Origin: DASTCC01 sp035711465
GTDB lineage: Bacteria > Acidobacteriota > Vicinamibacteria > Vicinamibacterales > SCN-69-37
Assembly (NCBI GenBank): GCA_035711465.1
Contig: DASTCC010000492.1
Location: forward strand, 1-11,160
Direction: 5' to 3'
DNA: 11,160 nt
Part shown: positions 1 through 7,303 of the stretch, piece by piece
Numbering within the stretch: position 1 is the stretch's first letter
How the letters are laid out: each line of letters starts with the position of its first letter
Translations under genes and position numbers: made by a program
The notes under the pieces: model-generated
Told to the model about the DNA's origin: nothing
Databases searched by the model: none
The model's input: only the letters and a program-made list of their open reading frames with translations

Positions 1-1959
1 GTCGACGCCGGGCCACATCAACGCCGCCAACCGGCGATTCACGATCACCGATGGCGAGTCGGGATCGGCGGCCTCGCCGGCGGTGAACGTACGTCCGGAG
101 GCGAGCGACAGATCGAGCGCGCGCCAGAACTCGGGCGTCACGGGAATCAGCTGCGCGCCGATCTCCTCGAACGATCCGGCCACGTCGGGCGCCGCCACGC
201 GAACCGCGCTGCCGCCATCGTCGGTCGGGATGGCACCGGTGGCGGTCGCCGCGCGCACGCCGGGCACTTCCGACACGCGCCGGACGACCTCGGCCACCGC
301 CGCGGCGCGCGCCCCGATGGAATCGTAGCGATCGCCGGCGATGTAGAAACGCAAGCTGAGCACCGACGACCGGTCGAAGCCGCCGTCAGCTTGAAGCAGC
401 GCCGTCGCGCTCCGGCTCAGCAGGACCGCGCTCAGGAGCAGGGTCAGGCTCATCGCGACCTGCGCGACGACCAGCACGCGCTGCAGCCGGCGCTGCGCCG
501 GCATGCCGGCCGCGGCCCGCACGCCGGGCAGGAGCGCCGTCGAGACGTCGGTCCGCATCAGCCGCAGCGCCGGGATGATGCCGGCGACGAACGCCACGGT
601 CATCGTGAGGAGCGCGGCGAAGATCACCACGCGCGCATCGAGCCGCGGCGTCGCCCAGTAGGGCAGCGGCTCGGGCATCCAGGCGACGAGCGCTTCGATG
701 CCCCAGCCGGCGAGCGCGATGCCGAGCGCGCCGCCGAACGCGGTGACCAGCACGCCCTCGGTCGCGAGCAGCCGGAACAGGCGCAGCCGGCTCGCCCCGA
801 GCGCGGCGCGGAGCATCACCTCACGCTGCCGGCTGATGCCGCGCGCGAGCATCAACGCCGCGACATTCGCGCACGCGACGCCGAGCAGCACCGAGACGGC
901 GAGAAGCAACTGCTCTGCTTCGCCGCCCGAGACGAAGAAGTCGCGGAAGCGGATGACGTGCACGTCCCAGTCGCGATTCGTGTCGGGGTAGCGCTCGGCG
1001 AGCCGCGCCGCCGAACCCTTCAGCGCTTTGACGCCATCGTCGAACGACACGCCGGCTCGGAGCAGGCCGAACGCCAGAAGCGCGCGATTCGCCCGCGTGC
1101 TGGTGGGGCCGGCGCGAAATGGCAGCCACAGTTGCTGGCCCTCCGGAAAATCGAACGCCATCGGCATCACGCCGACGACGGTCAGGGGACGGTTGTTGAT
1201 CAACACCGTCCGGCCAATCGCGTTCGGGTCGCGATCGAGCAGCGTCTCCCAGAGCCGGTAGCTGACGATCGTCACCGACTCGAAGCCGGGCGGCGCCGCT
1301 TCGTCCTCGCGGAAGTGACGGCCGAGCATCGGCGTCGCGCCCACCAGCGGCAAGAGCCCGGGCGTCACCGACGCCGCCAGCTCACGAGTCGTGTCGTTGC
1401 CGTTCGAAATCGAGACGTTGCGGTCGATCGCACCCTCGAGTTGCTCGAGCGCGGCCGTCTCACGGCGCAAGTCGATCAGATCTTCGTACGAGACCTCGGC
1501 GTCGTCCCAATCGCGCGCGAGGGTGGGATGGATGGAGTGCAGGGTGACGAGACGATCGCTCTTGTCGCCGAACGGCAGCGGCCGCAACAGGATCGCGTCG
1601 ACCACCGCGTACACCACGGTGTGCGCGGCGATGCCGATGCCGAGGAGCAGGACGACGCATGCGGTGAACGACCGCGCGGTCGAGAGCGCGCGGACCGACA
1701 GGCGGAGATCCTGCGCAAGACCGGTGAGCCAGGCCCGCGGACCGGCGCTGCCGGTCCAGCGCCTTCGCAACAACGGCAACACAGATGCGCGCACCTGACG
1801 CCGGTACCAGCGTGCAGCCTCGACCGGGCCTCGGGTGGCCGCGAGACGCGAAGCCTCGTCGGCCAGATCGGCGATGAGATCGGCGCGCTCGCCCGCGGGC
1901 GCCGCCAGCCACGCCAGCAGCCGCGCGACCGCCGGCGGCTTGAAATCGTGTCGAGTCAT
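1..1959 (-). CDS. ADOP-1: MacB/FtsX-type orphan ABC permease, C-terminus cut off by window edge
   Basis: The frame read from the ATG at 1957-1959 is open for 653 codons to the left edge with no stop, so the gene is 3'-truncated by the window, not broken. Residues 1-75 form a soluble N-terminal region; residues 81-92 (LAQDLRLSVRAL) match the conserved lead-in to the first MacB-like half of ADOP proteins. I see membrane segments near 97-118, 351-372, 404-424, 445-465 and 493-514, with a periplasmic MacB-like domain (about 119-345) between the first two. The second periplasmic domain begins after 515 and is incomplete; full-length relatives are about 800-900 residues, so the second FtsX half is missing here. 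The family are membrane permeases related to MacB exporters but lack a linked ATPase gene, and none is present here. The start overlaps the PadR-1 stop as ATGA, with AAGG four bases upstream, so translation is probably coupled. The substrate is unknown. Confidence 0.9.
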   Translation of the reverse strand, partial: MTRHDFKPPAVARLLAWLAAPAGERADLIADLADEASRLAATRGPVEAARWYRRQVRASVLPLLRRRWTGSAGPRAWLTGLAQDLRLSVRALSTARSFTACVVLLLGIGIAAHTVVYAVVDAILLRPLPFGDKSDRLVTLHSIHPTLARDWDDAEVSYEDLIDLRRETAALEQLEGAIDRNVSISNGNDTTRELAASVTPGLLPLVGATPMLGRHFREDEAAPPGFESVTIVSYRLWETLLDRDPNAIGRTVLINNRPLTVVGVMPMAFDFPEGQQLWLPFRAGPTSTRANRALLAFGLLRAGVSFDDGVKALKGSAARLAERYPDTNRDWDVHVIRFRDFFVSGGEAEQLLLAVSVLLGVACANVAALMLARGISRQREVMLRAALGASRLRLFRLLATEGVLVTAFGGALGIALAGWGIEALVAWMPEPLPYWATPRLDARVVIFAALLTMTVAFVAGIIPALRLMRTDVSTALLPGVRAAAGMPAQRRLQRVLVVAQVAMSLTLLLSAVLLSRSATALLQADGGFDRSSVLSLRFYIAGDRYDSIGARAAAVAEVVRRVSEVPGVRAATATGAIPTDDGGSAVRVAAPDVAGSFEEIGAQLIPVTPEFWRALDLSLASGRTFTAGEAADPDSPSVIVNRRLAALMWPGVD

Positions 1960-2297
1960 CGTGCCTTGCTCCGGGACGCGCTCATGTCGAGGCCCTCCAT
2001 CATCCGCGCCAGCATCGAGGTCGAGTGCCGCAGCGCCTTGGCGCCGGCCGGCGTCAACGCATACAGCTTTCGGGCGCGGCCTCCCTGCACCGGCTGCGGC
2101 CTGGAGAGACCGTAGCGGACGAGCCCCTTGTCCTCGAGACGCCCGAGCGTGGCGTAGATCGCGCCGATCGCGATCTCGCGGCCCGTACGTGCCTCGATTT
2201 CCTGCCGCATCGCGATGCCGTACGCCTCAGCGCCGAGATGCGCGATGGCGAGCAGCACGTAGAGCTCGAACTCGCCGACGAAGTCACCCTTGGCCAT
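1956..2297 (-). CDS. PadR-1: PadR-family winged-helix transcriptional regulator
   Basis: This 113-residue protein has the standard length and layout of short PadR regulators. A helix-turn-helix core covers about residues 7-62, including FELYVLLAIAHL, the YGIAM stretch and the recognition-helix segment GAIYATLGRLEDKGLV. A wing follows at about 75-84 (RKLYALTPAG), and a short C-terminal helix from 86 would serve dimerisation. PadR proteins bind DNA as dimers and usually repress their own operon until a ligand is sensed. It is the first gene of a two-gene operon with ADOP-1, joined by an ATGA overlap; this regulator-permease pairing is typical of ADOP loci, so ADOP-1 is the likely target. There is no Shine-Dalgarno sequence before the ATG at 2297, and a -10-like hexamer ends six bases upstream, so the mRNA may be leaderless. 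The ligand cannot be inferred. Confidence 0.93.
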   Translation of the reverse strand: MAKGDFVGEFELYVLLAIAHLGAEAYGIAMRQEIEARTGREIAIGAIYATLGRLEDKGLVRYGLSRPQPVQGGRARKLYALTPAGAKALRHSTSMLARMMEGLDMSASRSKAR

Positions 2298-2303
2298 GTG
2301 TTT

Positions 2304-2332
2304 ATTCTACAAACGCGTAGTTAGGGATGCAA
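2304..2332 (-). promoter_or_regulatory. Candidate promoter of the PadR-1/ADOP-1 operon
   Basis: On the minus strand TTGCAT (2332-2327) is followed after exactly 17 bases by TAGAAT (2309-2304). Six bases later comes the PadR-1 ATG, placing the expected transcription start at or next to the A of the start codon. The -35 matches the sigma-70 consensus only in its TTG; the -10 is a good match. This is a motif call without experimental support. Confidence 0.5.
2307..2320. promoter_or_regulatory. Candidate PadR-1 operator, CTAC-N6-GTAG
   Basis: The 14 bases CTACAAACGCGTAG have inverted 4-bp arms, with the 6-bp palindrome ACGCGT inside. They lie in the spacer of the candidate promoter and overlap its -10 hexamer, a position where a bound repressor would block RNA polymerase. 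Four-base arms can easily arise by chance, so the call rests mainly on position directly before an autoregulatory-type gene. Confidence 0.35.
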
Positions 2333-2350
2333 CTGGGGTCGACCAGGTTC

Positions 2351-2393
2351 AAGACCTTGCCCTCCAGTGCGCCCCAGTACGCCGCAAGTCTTC
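2351..2393 (-). terminator. Possible stem-loop at the end of the histidine kinase gene
   Basis: AAGACCTTGC (2351-2360) can pair with GCAAGTCTT (2384-2392) as a 9-bp stem with one bulged base and a 23-base loop. The stem reaches into the kinase stop codon on the minus strand. No T-tract follows it, so it is not a classical intrinsic terminator; it could be a weak terminator, an mRNA 3'-end structure or chance. Confidence 0.22.
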
Positions 2394-3516
2394 AATGTTC
2401 GTCAGCAAGCGGTACAGCGCCGGGCAGTGTCACTGTGAACGCCGCGCCGCGCCCGGGCTCGCTGGCCACGGCGATCGTGCCGTGGCTCGCCGTCACGAGG
2501 TGCTTCGCGATCGCCAGTCCCAGGCCGGCGCCGCCGGTGCGGCGGGAGCGCGACGGATCGGCGCGGTAGAAGCGGTCGAACAGGTGCGGCAGATGTTCGG
2601 GCGCGATGCCCTCTCCAGTGTCGCGGACCTCGACCACGGCGCCGGCGCCGTTGGCGCGCGCGGCGACGACGATGCGGCCGCCGGACGGCGTGTGCGCGAT
2701 GGCGTTGTCGAGCAGATTGGTGAGGATCTGCCGGAGCCGGATGCGATCGACGTAGACATGCGCGTCGGCGGCGACGTCGCGATCGAGCGTGATGCCGGCG
2801 ATGGCGAGGCGCGGCGCGAGGTCACGCGCGATCTCGGTGACCACCGTCGAGAGAGCGACGTGCTCCGGCGTCAGGCGCAGCTGACCGGCGTCCGCCTGCG
2901 CCAGCAAGCCGAGATCCTCGACCAGGCGCTCGAGCTGGCGGACATCGGCGCCGAGCGCGCCTATCGTCTCGGCGTCGACGCGGACGACGCCGTCGACGAT
3001 CGCTTCGAGATGGCAGCGCAGGTTCGTGATCGGCGTCCGGAGCTCGTGGGCGACGTCGTTGGTCAGATCGCGCTTCAGTCGATCCTGCTGCTCGAGCCGC
3101 CCGGCCATCAGATTGAACGCGCGCGCCAGCGACGCGAGCTCCTCGGCGCCCCGCTCCGGCACCCGCGCCGAGAGATCGCCGCTGGCGACGGTCTCCGCCG
3201 CCGCGCGCAGCGTCCGCAGCGGCCCGAGCGTGTGCTGCGCGATCACGATCGTCGCCGCCGCGGCGCCGACGACGACGACGCCGAAGATGAGCAGCAGGCG
3301 CCGATCGAGCGGCGGCGGCGCTGGCGGCGCCTCCGCCTCGGTCACGCGCTCGATCACACGGTCCTGGCCGTCGGGACCGCGCATCACCCGCACGTCACGA
3401 ATCTGCTGGATGCTGGCGGCGCGGACGAACAGCCAGGCGCCGATGAGCAGGCTCGCCATCGCGACGCCTGCGATCGCCACGAACAGCCGCGACGACAGAC
3501 TACGGGGCGTCCACAT
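2392..3516 (-). CDS. Membrane sensor histidine kinase (HAMP-HisKA-HATPase), OmpR-type partner
   Basis: The 374 residues show a standard sensor kinase. A first membrane helix spans about 11-31, a short extracytoplasmic stretch about 32-72 (proline-rich at 64-69), a second helix about 74-93, and HAMP about 94-146. The dimerisation/phosphoacceptor segment carries DVAHELRTP with His157. The ATP-binding domain has the N box around 258-272 (Asn267, Asn271), the G1 box DTGEG at 299-303, the F box FDRFY at 313-317 and the G2 box GAGLG at 329-333. All catalytic motifs are intact. It would autophosphorylate on His157 and pass the phosphate to the regulator encoded just upstream. The ATG at 3516 lies 17 bases inside the end of that gene and has no clear Shine-Dalgarno, implying translational coupling. 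The extracytoplasmic part, about 40 residues, is too small for a folded ligand-binding domain, so sensing may occur in the membrane or through a partner protein. The signal is unknown. Confidence 0.95.
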   Translation of the reverse strand: MWTPRSLSSRLFVAIAGVAMASLLIGAWLFVRAASIQQIRDVRVMRGPDGQDRVIERVTEAEAPPAPPPLDRRLLLIFGVVVVGAAAATIVIAQHTLGPLRTLRAAAETVASGDLSARVPERGAEELASLARAFNLMAGRLEQQDRLKRDLTNDVAHELRTPITNLRCHLEAIVDGVVRVDAETIGALGADVRQLERLVEDLGLLAQADAGQLRLTPEHVALSTVVTEIARDLAPRLAIAGITLDRDVAADAHVYVDRIRLRQILTNLLDNAIAHTPSGGRIVVAARANGAGAVVEVRDTGEGIAPEHLPHLFDRFYRADPSRSRRTGGAGLGLAIAKHLVTASHGTIAVASEPGRGAAFTVTLPGAVPLADEH

Positions 3517-4198
3517 GACCGACGATGCGGTAGCCGGCGCCGTGCACGGTGTCGATGGCCGGGCCGCCGGAGAATGCGCCGAGCTTGCGGCGCAGATTCT
3601 TGATGTGCGCGTCGACCGTGCGCTCGGATCCTTCGTAGTCGGCGTCGAAGGCCCGCTCGACCAGCTCGCCGCGCGAGAAGACGCGCCCCGGCGATCGCAT
3701 GAGCAGGGCGAGGATCCGGCACTCCGCCGGCGTCAGCCGCGTCCGCGCGCCGCCGGCCGCGGTGTCGTGCAGCTCGAGGCTCGCCGCCTCGAGACGCAAT
3801 CGGCCGAACACGATCGCCGCCGCCGCATCCGTTCCACCGGCGCGACGCAGCACCGCGTGGACGCGGGCGACGACTTCGCGCGGACTGAAGGGCTTGGTCA
3901 CGTAGTCGTCGGCGCCGAGATCGAAGCCGCGCAGCCGGTCCGCCTCGGACGCGCGCGCCGTGAGCAGGATCACCGGCACGTCGAACGACTCCCGCAACGT
4001 CCGGCACACCTCGAAGCCGTCGAGGCCGGGCAGCATCAGATCGAGCAGCACGAGGTCCGGAGGCCGTGCCTTGACGGCCTCCAGCCCGCGAGCGCCGTCG
4101 GGCACATGCGAGACGGCGAAGCCGTCGCGCTCGAGGTAGAGCCTCAGCCACTCCGCGGTGCGGGTGTCGTCCTCGACGACCAGAATGCGCGCGGTCAC
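3500..4198 (-). CDS. OmpR/PhoB-family response regulator
   Basis: The 232-residue protein has an N-terminal receiver domain (about 3-117) with the acidic pocket Asp10/Asp11, phosphoacceptor Asp53 in LVLLDLMLPGLDG, Thr80 and Lys102 (YVTKPF), all as expected for an active receiver. A C-terminal winged-helix DNA-binding domain (about 128-228) contains the recognition-helix pattern RTVDAHIKNLRRKLG and the closing GAGYRI hairpin typical of OmpR/PhoB proteins. It is the first gene of a two-gene unit with the sensor kinase, overlapping it by 17 bases. The start is GTG at 4198, preceded by AAGAGGA as a close Shine-Dalgarno-like sequence. The upstream 77 bases are shared with divergent PadR-2 and hold a palindromic site, so the two genes may be co-controlled. 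Targets are unknown; ADOP-2 is a natural candidate from position only. Confidence 0.95.
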   Translation of the reverse strand: MTARILVVEDDTRTAEWLRLYLERDGFAVSHVPDGARGLEAVKARPPDLVLLDLMLPGLDGFEVCRTLRESFDVPVILLTARASEADRLRGFDLGADDYVTKPFSPREVVARVHAVLRRAGGTDAAAAIVFGRLRLEAASLELHDTAAGGARTRLTPAECRILALLMRSPGRVFSRGELVERAFDADYEGSERTVDAHIKNLRRKLGAFSGGPAIDTVHGAGYRIVGHVDAP

Positions 4199-4228
4199 GT
4201 CCTCTTCACCTTAGCGAATCCCGGAACC

Positions 4229-4270
4229 GAGGTATGTCCTTGCACGTATATACAGCACGGGATATACCTC
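4229..4270. promoter_or_regulatory. Concentric palindrome in the divergent RR/PadR-2 region, candidate operator
   Basis: The arms GAGGTATGTCC (4229-4239) and GGATATACCTC (4260-4270) are inverted copies matching at 10 of 11 positions. Their symmetry axis, between 4249 and 4250, coincides with the axis of the perfect 8-bp palindrome GTATATAC (4246-4253). Arm centres are 31 bp apart, about three helical turns. The site covers the candidate PadR-2 promoter. PadR-2 is the likeliest binder because OmpR-type regulators usually prefer direct repeats, but this is inference. Confidence 0.6.
4240..4268 (+). promoter_or_regulatory. Candidate promoter of the PadR-2/ADOP-2 operon
   Basis: TTGCAC (4240-4245) and TATACC (4263-4268) are separated by 17 bases, and the chosen PadR-2 ATG follows seven bases later. 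Both hexamers are imperfect, but the -35-like core TTGCA, the 17-base spacer and the distance to the ATG closely repeat the arrangement before PadR-1. The promoter is embedded in the palindrome at 4229-4270. Confidence 0.42.
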
Positions 4271-4272
4271 AA
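4245..4272 (-). promoter_or_regulatory. Weak candidate promoter for the response regulator operon
   Basis: On the minus strand TTGAGG (4272-4267) is followed after 16 bases by TATACG (4250-4245), which would give a leader of about 40 bases before the GTG at 4198. It overlaps the opposite-strand PadR-2 promoter, so both directions could not easily fire together. AT-rich palindromic DNA gives -10-like matches easily, so this is tentative. Confidence 0.25.
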
Positions 4273-4275
4273 GCG

Positions 4276-4620
4276 ATGGCCGACCTGCCCCATCCCATTC
4301 CCGCACACTGGTTCCAGATTCTGCTGTCGCTCGCCGACGAGCCGCGGCACGGGCTCGGCATCACCAAGGACGTCTTCGATCGGACCGACGGCCAGATGCA
4401 CCTCTGGCCTGGCATGCTCTACGGCACGCTGAAGCGGCTGACGCAGGCCAACCTCGTGGACGAGATCGACGTCCCCCCGGGATTCGAATCCGGCGGCGGG
4501 CGTCCGCGCTTCTATCGGATCACCGCCGCGGGACGCCGGCTCTGTGCGGAGGAGGCGGAGAAGCTGGCGCGATACGTCGAGACCGCGCGCACCAAGCGGC
4601 TGATCAAGCGGCGCGCCTGA
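4276..4620 (+). CDS. PadR-2: PadR-family winged-helix transcriptional regulator
   Basis: I start this gene at the ATG at 4276 (MADLPHPIPAHW), giving 114 residues. An in-frame ATG at 4234 would add 14 residues, but it lies within the palindrome and promoter region and adds sequence with no place in the PadR fold. The helix-turn-helix core spans about 11-62, with the HGLGIT segment and the recognition region MLYGTLKRLTQANLVDEI. The wing is at about 72-86 (GGGRPRFYRITAAGRR), followed by a basic C-terminal helix. It probably represses its own operon with ADOP-2, whose ATG comes seven bases after the PadR-2 stop. It is divergent from the response regulator and may control that gene too. It is clearly diverged from PadR-1, so the two are not a recent duplication. 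Confidence 0.92.
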   Translation: MADLPHPIPAHWFQILLSLADEPRHGLGITKDVFDRTDGQMHLWPGMLYGTLKRLTQANLVDEIDVPPGFESGGGRPRFYRITAAGRRLCAEEAEKLARYVETARTKRLIKRRA

Positions 4621-4627
4621 GGCAGGC

Positions 4628-7300
4628 ATGGCCGATCTCGACCGCGCGCTCTACCGCCTGCTGCTTCGCCTGTATCCGGCCGAGTTCCGCCGGCAGCACG
4701 CCGCCGAGCTCGAGGCGATCTACGAGTGGTGCGTCAGCGTCGAGCGCCAGCGCCGCGGACCGCTGCTGGCGCGCATCCGGGGGTTCGGCGACGCCGTGCG
4801 CGGCGCATGGGCGCTGCGCCGGCGCACGCATCGGCGGAGGGCTTCGTTCATGAGCACGCTCGCACAGGATCTTCGCTTCGCACTGCGATCCTTCCGTCGC
4901 CAGCCGATGTTCATCGCCGGCCTGGTGCTCGTGCTCGCGCTCGGCATCGGCGCCAACGGCGCGATCTTCAGTCTGGTCAAGGCCGTGCTCCTCGATCCGC
5001 TGCCGTATCGCGATCCCGATCGGCTGGCGATGGTGTATCGGACGATGGCGCCGCGTCACGAATTCAAGTCGTACGGGATGACCAGGGAATGGCTCTACGC
5101 GCTGCACGGCGAGGCCGCCGACGTCATGCAGACGGCGGGGATGAAGATGTGGCGCGGCAACCTCGACGCGCAGCTCGATCTCGAGCTCGACGATCGCGCC
5201 GAGCGCCTGCGCGGCACGTTCGTGACCTCGAACTTCTTTCAGGTCGTCGGCGTCGAGGCCGCGCTCGGTCGCGTGTTCACGCCGGCCGATGAGAGCGCGG
5301 GACCAACGCTGGTCGTCGTGTCCGATGCGTTCTGGCGGCGCGCGCTCGGCGGACGCACGTCCGCGATCGGCGAGACCATCACGGTCGCCGCCGGCCGCCG
5401 CCCGCGCGCGGCCCGGCAGCTGACCATCATCGGCGTCCTCGCGCCGGATGTTCGATTCACCTATCCGCTGGCCACGGAGATCTGGGCGCTCGAGTCATGG
5501 ACCGAGGTCCAGCGCGAGCCGGGCGGCGCCATCCTCTTCGAGTTCGTCTCTCGGCTCAACCCCGGCGTCAGCGTCGAGACCGCCGAAGCGCGCCTCGCGG
5601 CGTTGACCGAGTCGATGGAGCGCCGTGGCCTGACGCGCGGCGGCGACCGGTTCCGCCTGCAGCCGGTTGACGAGTGGGTGGCCGGCGCCGTGCGGCCGAC
5701 GGTCGTGCTCCTCGCTGGTGTCGCCGGATTGCTCCTCGTGATCGCGTGCGTCACGGTCGGCAACGCGTTGCTCGTCCGCCTCGGCGAGCGTCAGCGCGAG
5801 CTGGCGGTGCGCGCGTCGCTCGGCGCGGGACGCACGCGGCTGGCTCGTCAGCTCGTCACCGAAGGGCTGGTGCTCGCGGCGGCCGGCACGATCGCCGGCT
5901 GTACGCTCGCGTCGCTGCTCCTGCCGATCTTCCGGTCGCTCGTGCCCGCGACCGTGCCGCGCGCCGACGAGATGCAGGTCGATGTCTGGATGCTCGCCTT
6001 CGCCGCCGGCGCCGCCATCGTCGTCACCGTCCTCTCGACGCTTGCGCCGGCGTGGCAGACGTCGCGCGTCGATCTGGTCACGGCGATCAAGCGAGCCTCG
6101 GGTCCCGCCTCGTCCGCTCGCGCGACACTGCGCTGGCGCGGGGTGCTCGTCGCGGTTCAGGGAGCCCTCGCGGCCTGCCTGCTGACCGGCGCCGCGCTCC
6201 TGCTCGCCAGTTTCTGGCGGCTGAGCGGTGTCGCGCTCGGCTACGATGCGGACGACGTCGTCACGGTGGAGATGCGGCTGCTCGACGCGAAGTACTCGAT
6301 CCCGGGCGCGATCGGGCTGTTCGAGCGTGACATCGTCAGCAGGCTGCGTGCGATTCCCGGCGTGGAGGACGTCGGCATGGGCACGGCGGTGCCTTTCCGG
6401 GGCGTCGACTTCTCCGGCTCGTACGATCCACCGGGCTGCGAACACCGTCCGCCGGATCCGGCTCCGCCCGATTGCCGATCGGTCGGAGGTCACAACCGCC
6501 ACGTGGACAACGGGTTCTTTCGCGTGATGCGCATCGGGCTGGTGCGCGGCCGGCTGTTCGACGCGTCCGATGCGCCGACGAGTCCGCGCGTCGCCGTCGT
6601 CTCGCAATCGTTCGCGCGCGCGATGTTCGGCGACGTCGATCCGATCGGCCGCTCGTTCGAGGGCTATCAGGTCGTCGGCGTCGTCGCGGACGTCAGGTTC
6701 CAGTCGCTCCAGTCCGAAGCGGCTCCGGCGGTGTACTTTCCGCGATCGCAGCAGCCATCCGCGCTGATCGCCGTCGTCATCAGGGCCTCGCCCGGCACGG
6801 CGATCACGGCCGCGTCCGTTCACGCCGCCATTCGCGCCGTCGATCCGGCGGTGCCGGCGATGGACATCACGACGATCGGACAGATCCGTTCGGCGTCGAT
6901 CGCCGATCGCCGCTTCTACACGACGACGACGGTCGCGTTCGCGGCGCTGGCGCTGCTGCTCACCGCGGCGGGACTGGTAATCGTCGTCGCGCGATCGGTC
7001 GTCGAGCGCCGCCGCGAGATCGCCATCCGCACCGCGCTTGGCGCGCGCGGAGGACAACTGGTCACGCTGTTGGTCAGGCAGGGACTCACGCCGGTCGTCG
7101 CCGGCGTCGCCGTCGGCCTCGGCGCCGCGTGGATCGGCGCGCGATGGCTGCAGCAGTTTCTGTTCGAAGTCGATCGCCACGCCGCGTTCGCTTACGCCCT
7201 GCCGGCCGCGGTCGTGCTCGTCGTCGGCGCGATCGCGTGCCTGTGGCCCGCCCGGCGGATCACGGAGCTGGCGCCGGCAGCCGTGCTGCGGGCGGAGTGA
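4628..7300 (+). CDS. ADOP-2: full-length duplicated MacB/FtsX-type orphan ABC permease
   Basis: This 890-residue protein is a complete ADOP permease. Residues 1-74 are a soluble N-terminal extension (RLYPAEFRRQHAAELEAI) typical of the family; an internal ATG at residue 75 (MSTLAQDLRFALR) marks where shorter relatives begin, but the start at 4628 fits the seven-base gap to PadR-2. Membrane helices lie near 94-117, 356-377, 411-433, 452-474, 503-527, 765-790, 819-838 and 853-874. Two periplasmic MacB-like domains (about 118-350 and 530-760) alternate with two FtsX domains, the conserved cytoplasmic turns being RQRELAVRASLGAGRTRL (389-406) and ERRREIAIRTALGARGGQL (793-811). This is the duplicated 4+4 arrangement in one chain. 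No ATPase gene is adjacent, so it must borrow one or act without one. Two cysteines, 604 and 616, in the second periplasmic domain could form a disulfide. Export of an antimicrobial, lipid or peptide, or signal relay, are possibilities the sequence cannot decide. Confidence 0.94.
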   Translation: MADLDRALYRLLLRLYPAEFRRQHAAELEAIYEWCVSVERQRRGPLLARIRGFGDAVRGAWALRRRTHRRRASFMSTLAQDLRFALRSFRRQPMFIAGLVLVLALGIGANGAIFSLVKAVLLDPLPYRDPDRLAMVYRTMAPRHEFKSYGMTREWLYALHGEAADVMQTAGMKMWRGNLDAQLDLELDDRAERLRGTFVTSNFFQVVGVEAALGRVFTPADESAGPTLVVVSDAFWRRALGGRTSAIGETITVAAGRRPRAARQLTIIGVLAPDVRFTYPLATEIWALESWTEVQREPGGAILFEFVSRLNPGVSVETAEARLAALTESMERRGLTRGGDRFRLQPVDEWVAGAVRPTVVLLAGVAGLLLVIACVTVGNALLVRLGERQRELAVRASLGAGRTRLARQLVTEGLVLAAAGTIAGCTLASLLLPIFRSLVPATVPRADEMQVDVWMLAFAAGAAIVVTVLSTLAPAWQTSRVDLVTAIKRASGPASSARATLRWRGVLVAVQGALAACLLTGAALLLASFWRLSGVALGYDADDVVTVEMRLLDAKYSIPGAIGLFERDIVSRLRAIPGVEDVGMGTAVPFRGVDFSGSYDPPGCEHRPPDPAPPDCRSVGGHNRHVDNGFFRVMRIGLVRGRLFDASDAPTSPRVAVVSQSFARAMFGDVDPIGRSFEGYQVVGVVADVRFQSLQSEAAPAVYFPRSQQPSALIAVVIRASPGTAITAASVHAAIRAVDPAVPAMDITTIGQIRSASIADRRFYTTTTVAFAALALLLTAAGLVIVVARSVVERRREIAIRTALGARGGQLVTLLVRQGLTPVVAGVAVGLGAAWIGARWLQQFLFEVDRHAAFAYALPAAVVLVVGAIACLWPARRITELAPAAVLRAE

Positions 7301-7303
7301 TCG

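Noticed and set aside
1..1959. ADOP-1 as a pseudogene
   Set aside because: All 653 codons translate without a stop or frameshift; only the window edge cuts it.
391..2115. 574-codon open frame on the plus strand
   Set aside because: It lies antisense to ADOP-1 and the end of PadR-1, is very rich in Arg, Gln, Asp and Glu, and shows no domain; long antisense frames are expected in GC-rich coding DNA.
2298..2391. A small gene between the histidine kinase and PadR-1
   Set aside because: No start with a plausible ribosome site and reading frame is visible; the 94 bases are explained by a stem-loop and the PadR-1 promoter.
4234..4275. Upstream start giving PadR-2 14 extra residues
   Set aside because: The extra codons run through the palindrome and candidate promoter, and the shorter protein matches the PadR fold and the length of PadR-1.
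2290..4432. Long plus-strand open frames across the two-component genes
   Set aside because: They are antisense to a kinase and regulator with all catalytic motifs intact, and lack any domain of their own.
5495..7180. 561-codon open frame on the minus strand
   Set aside because: It is antisense to ADOP-2, whose membrane helices and FtsX turns are unmistakable; the antisense product is an Arg/Asp-rich string.
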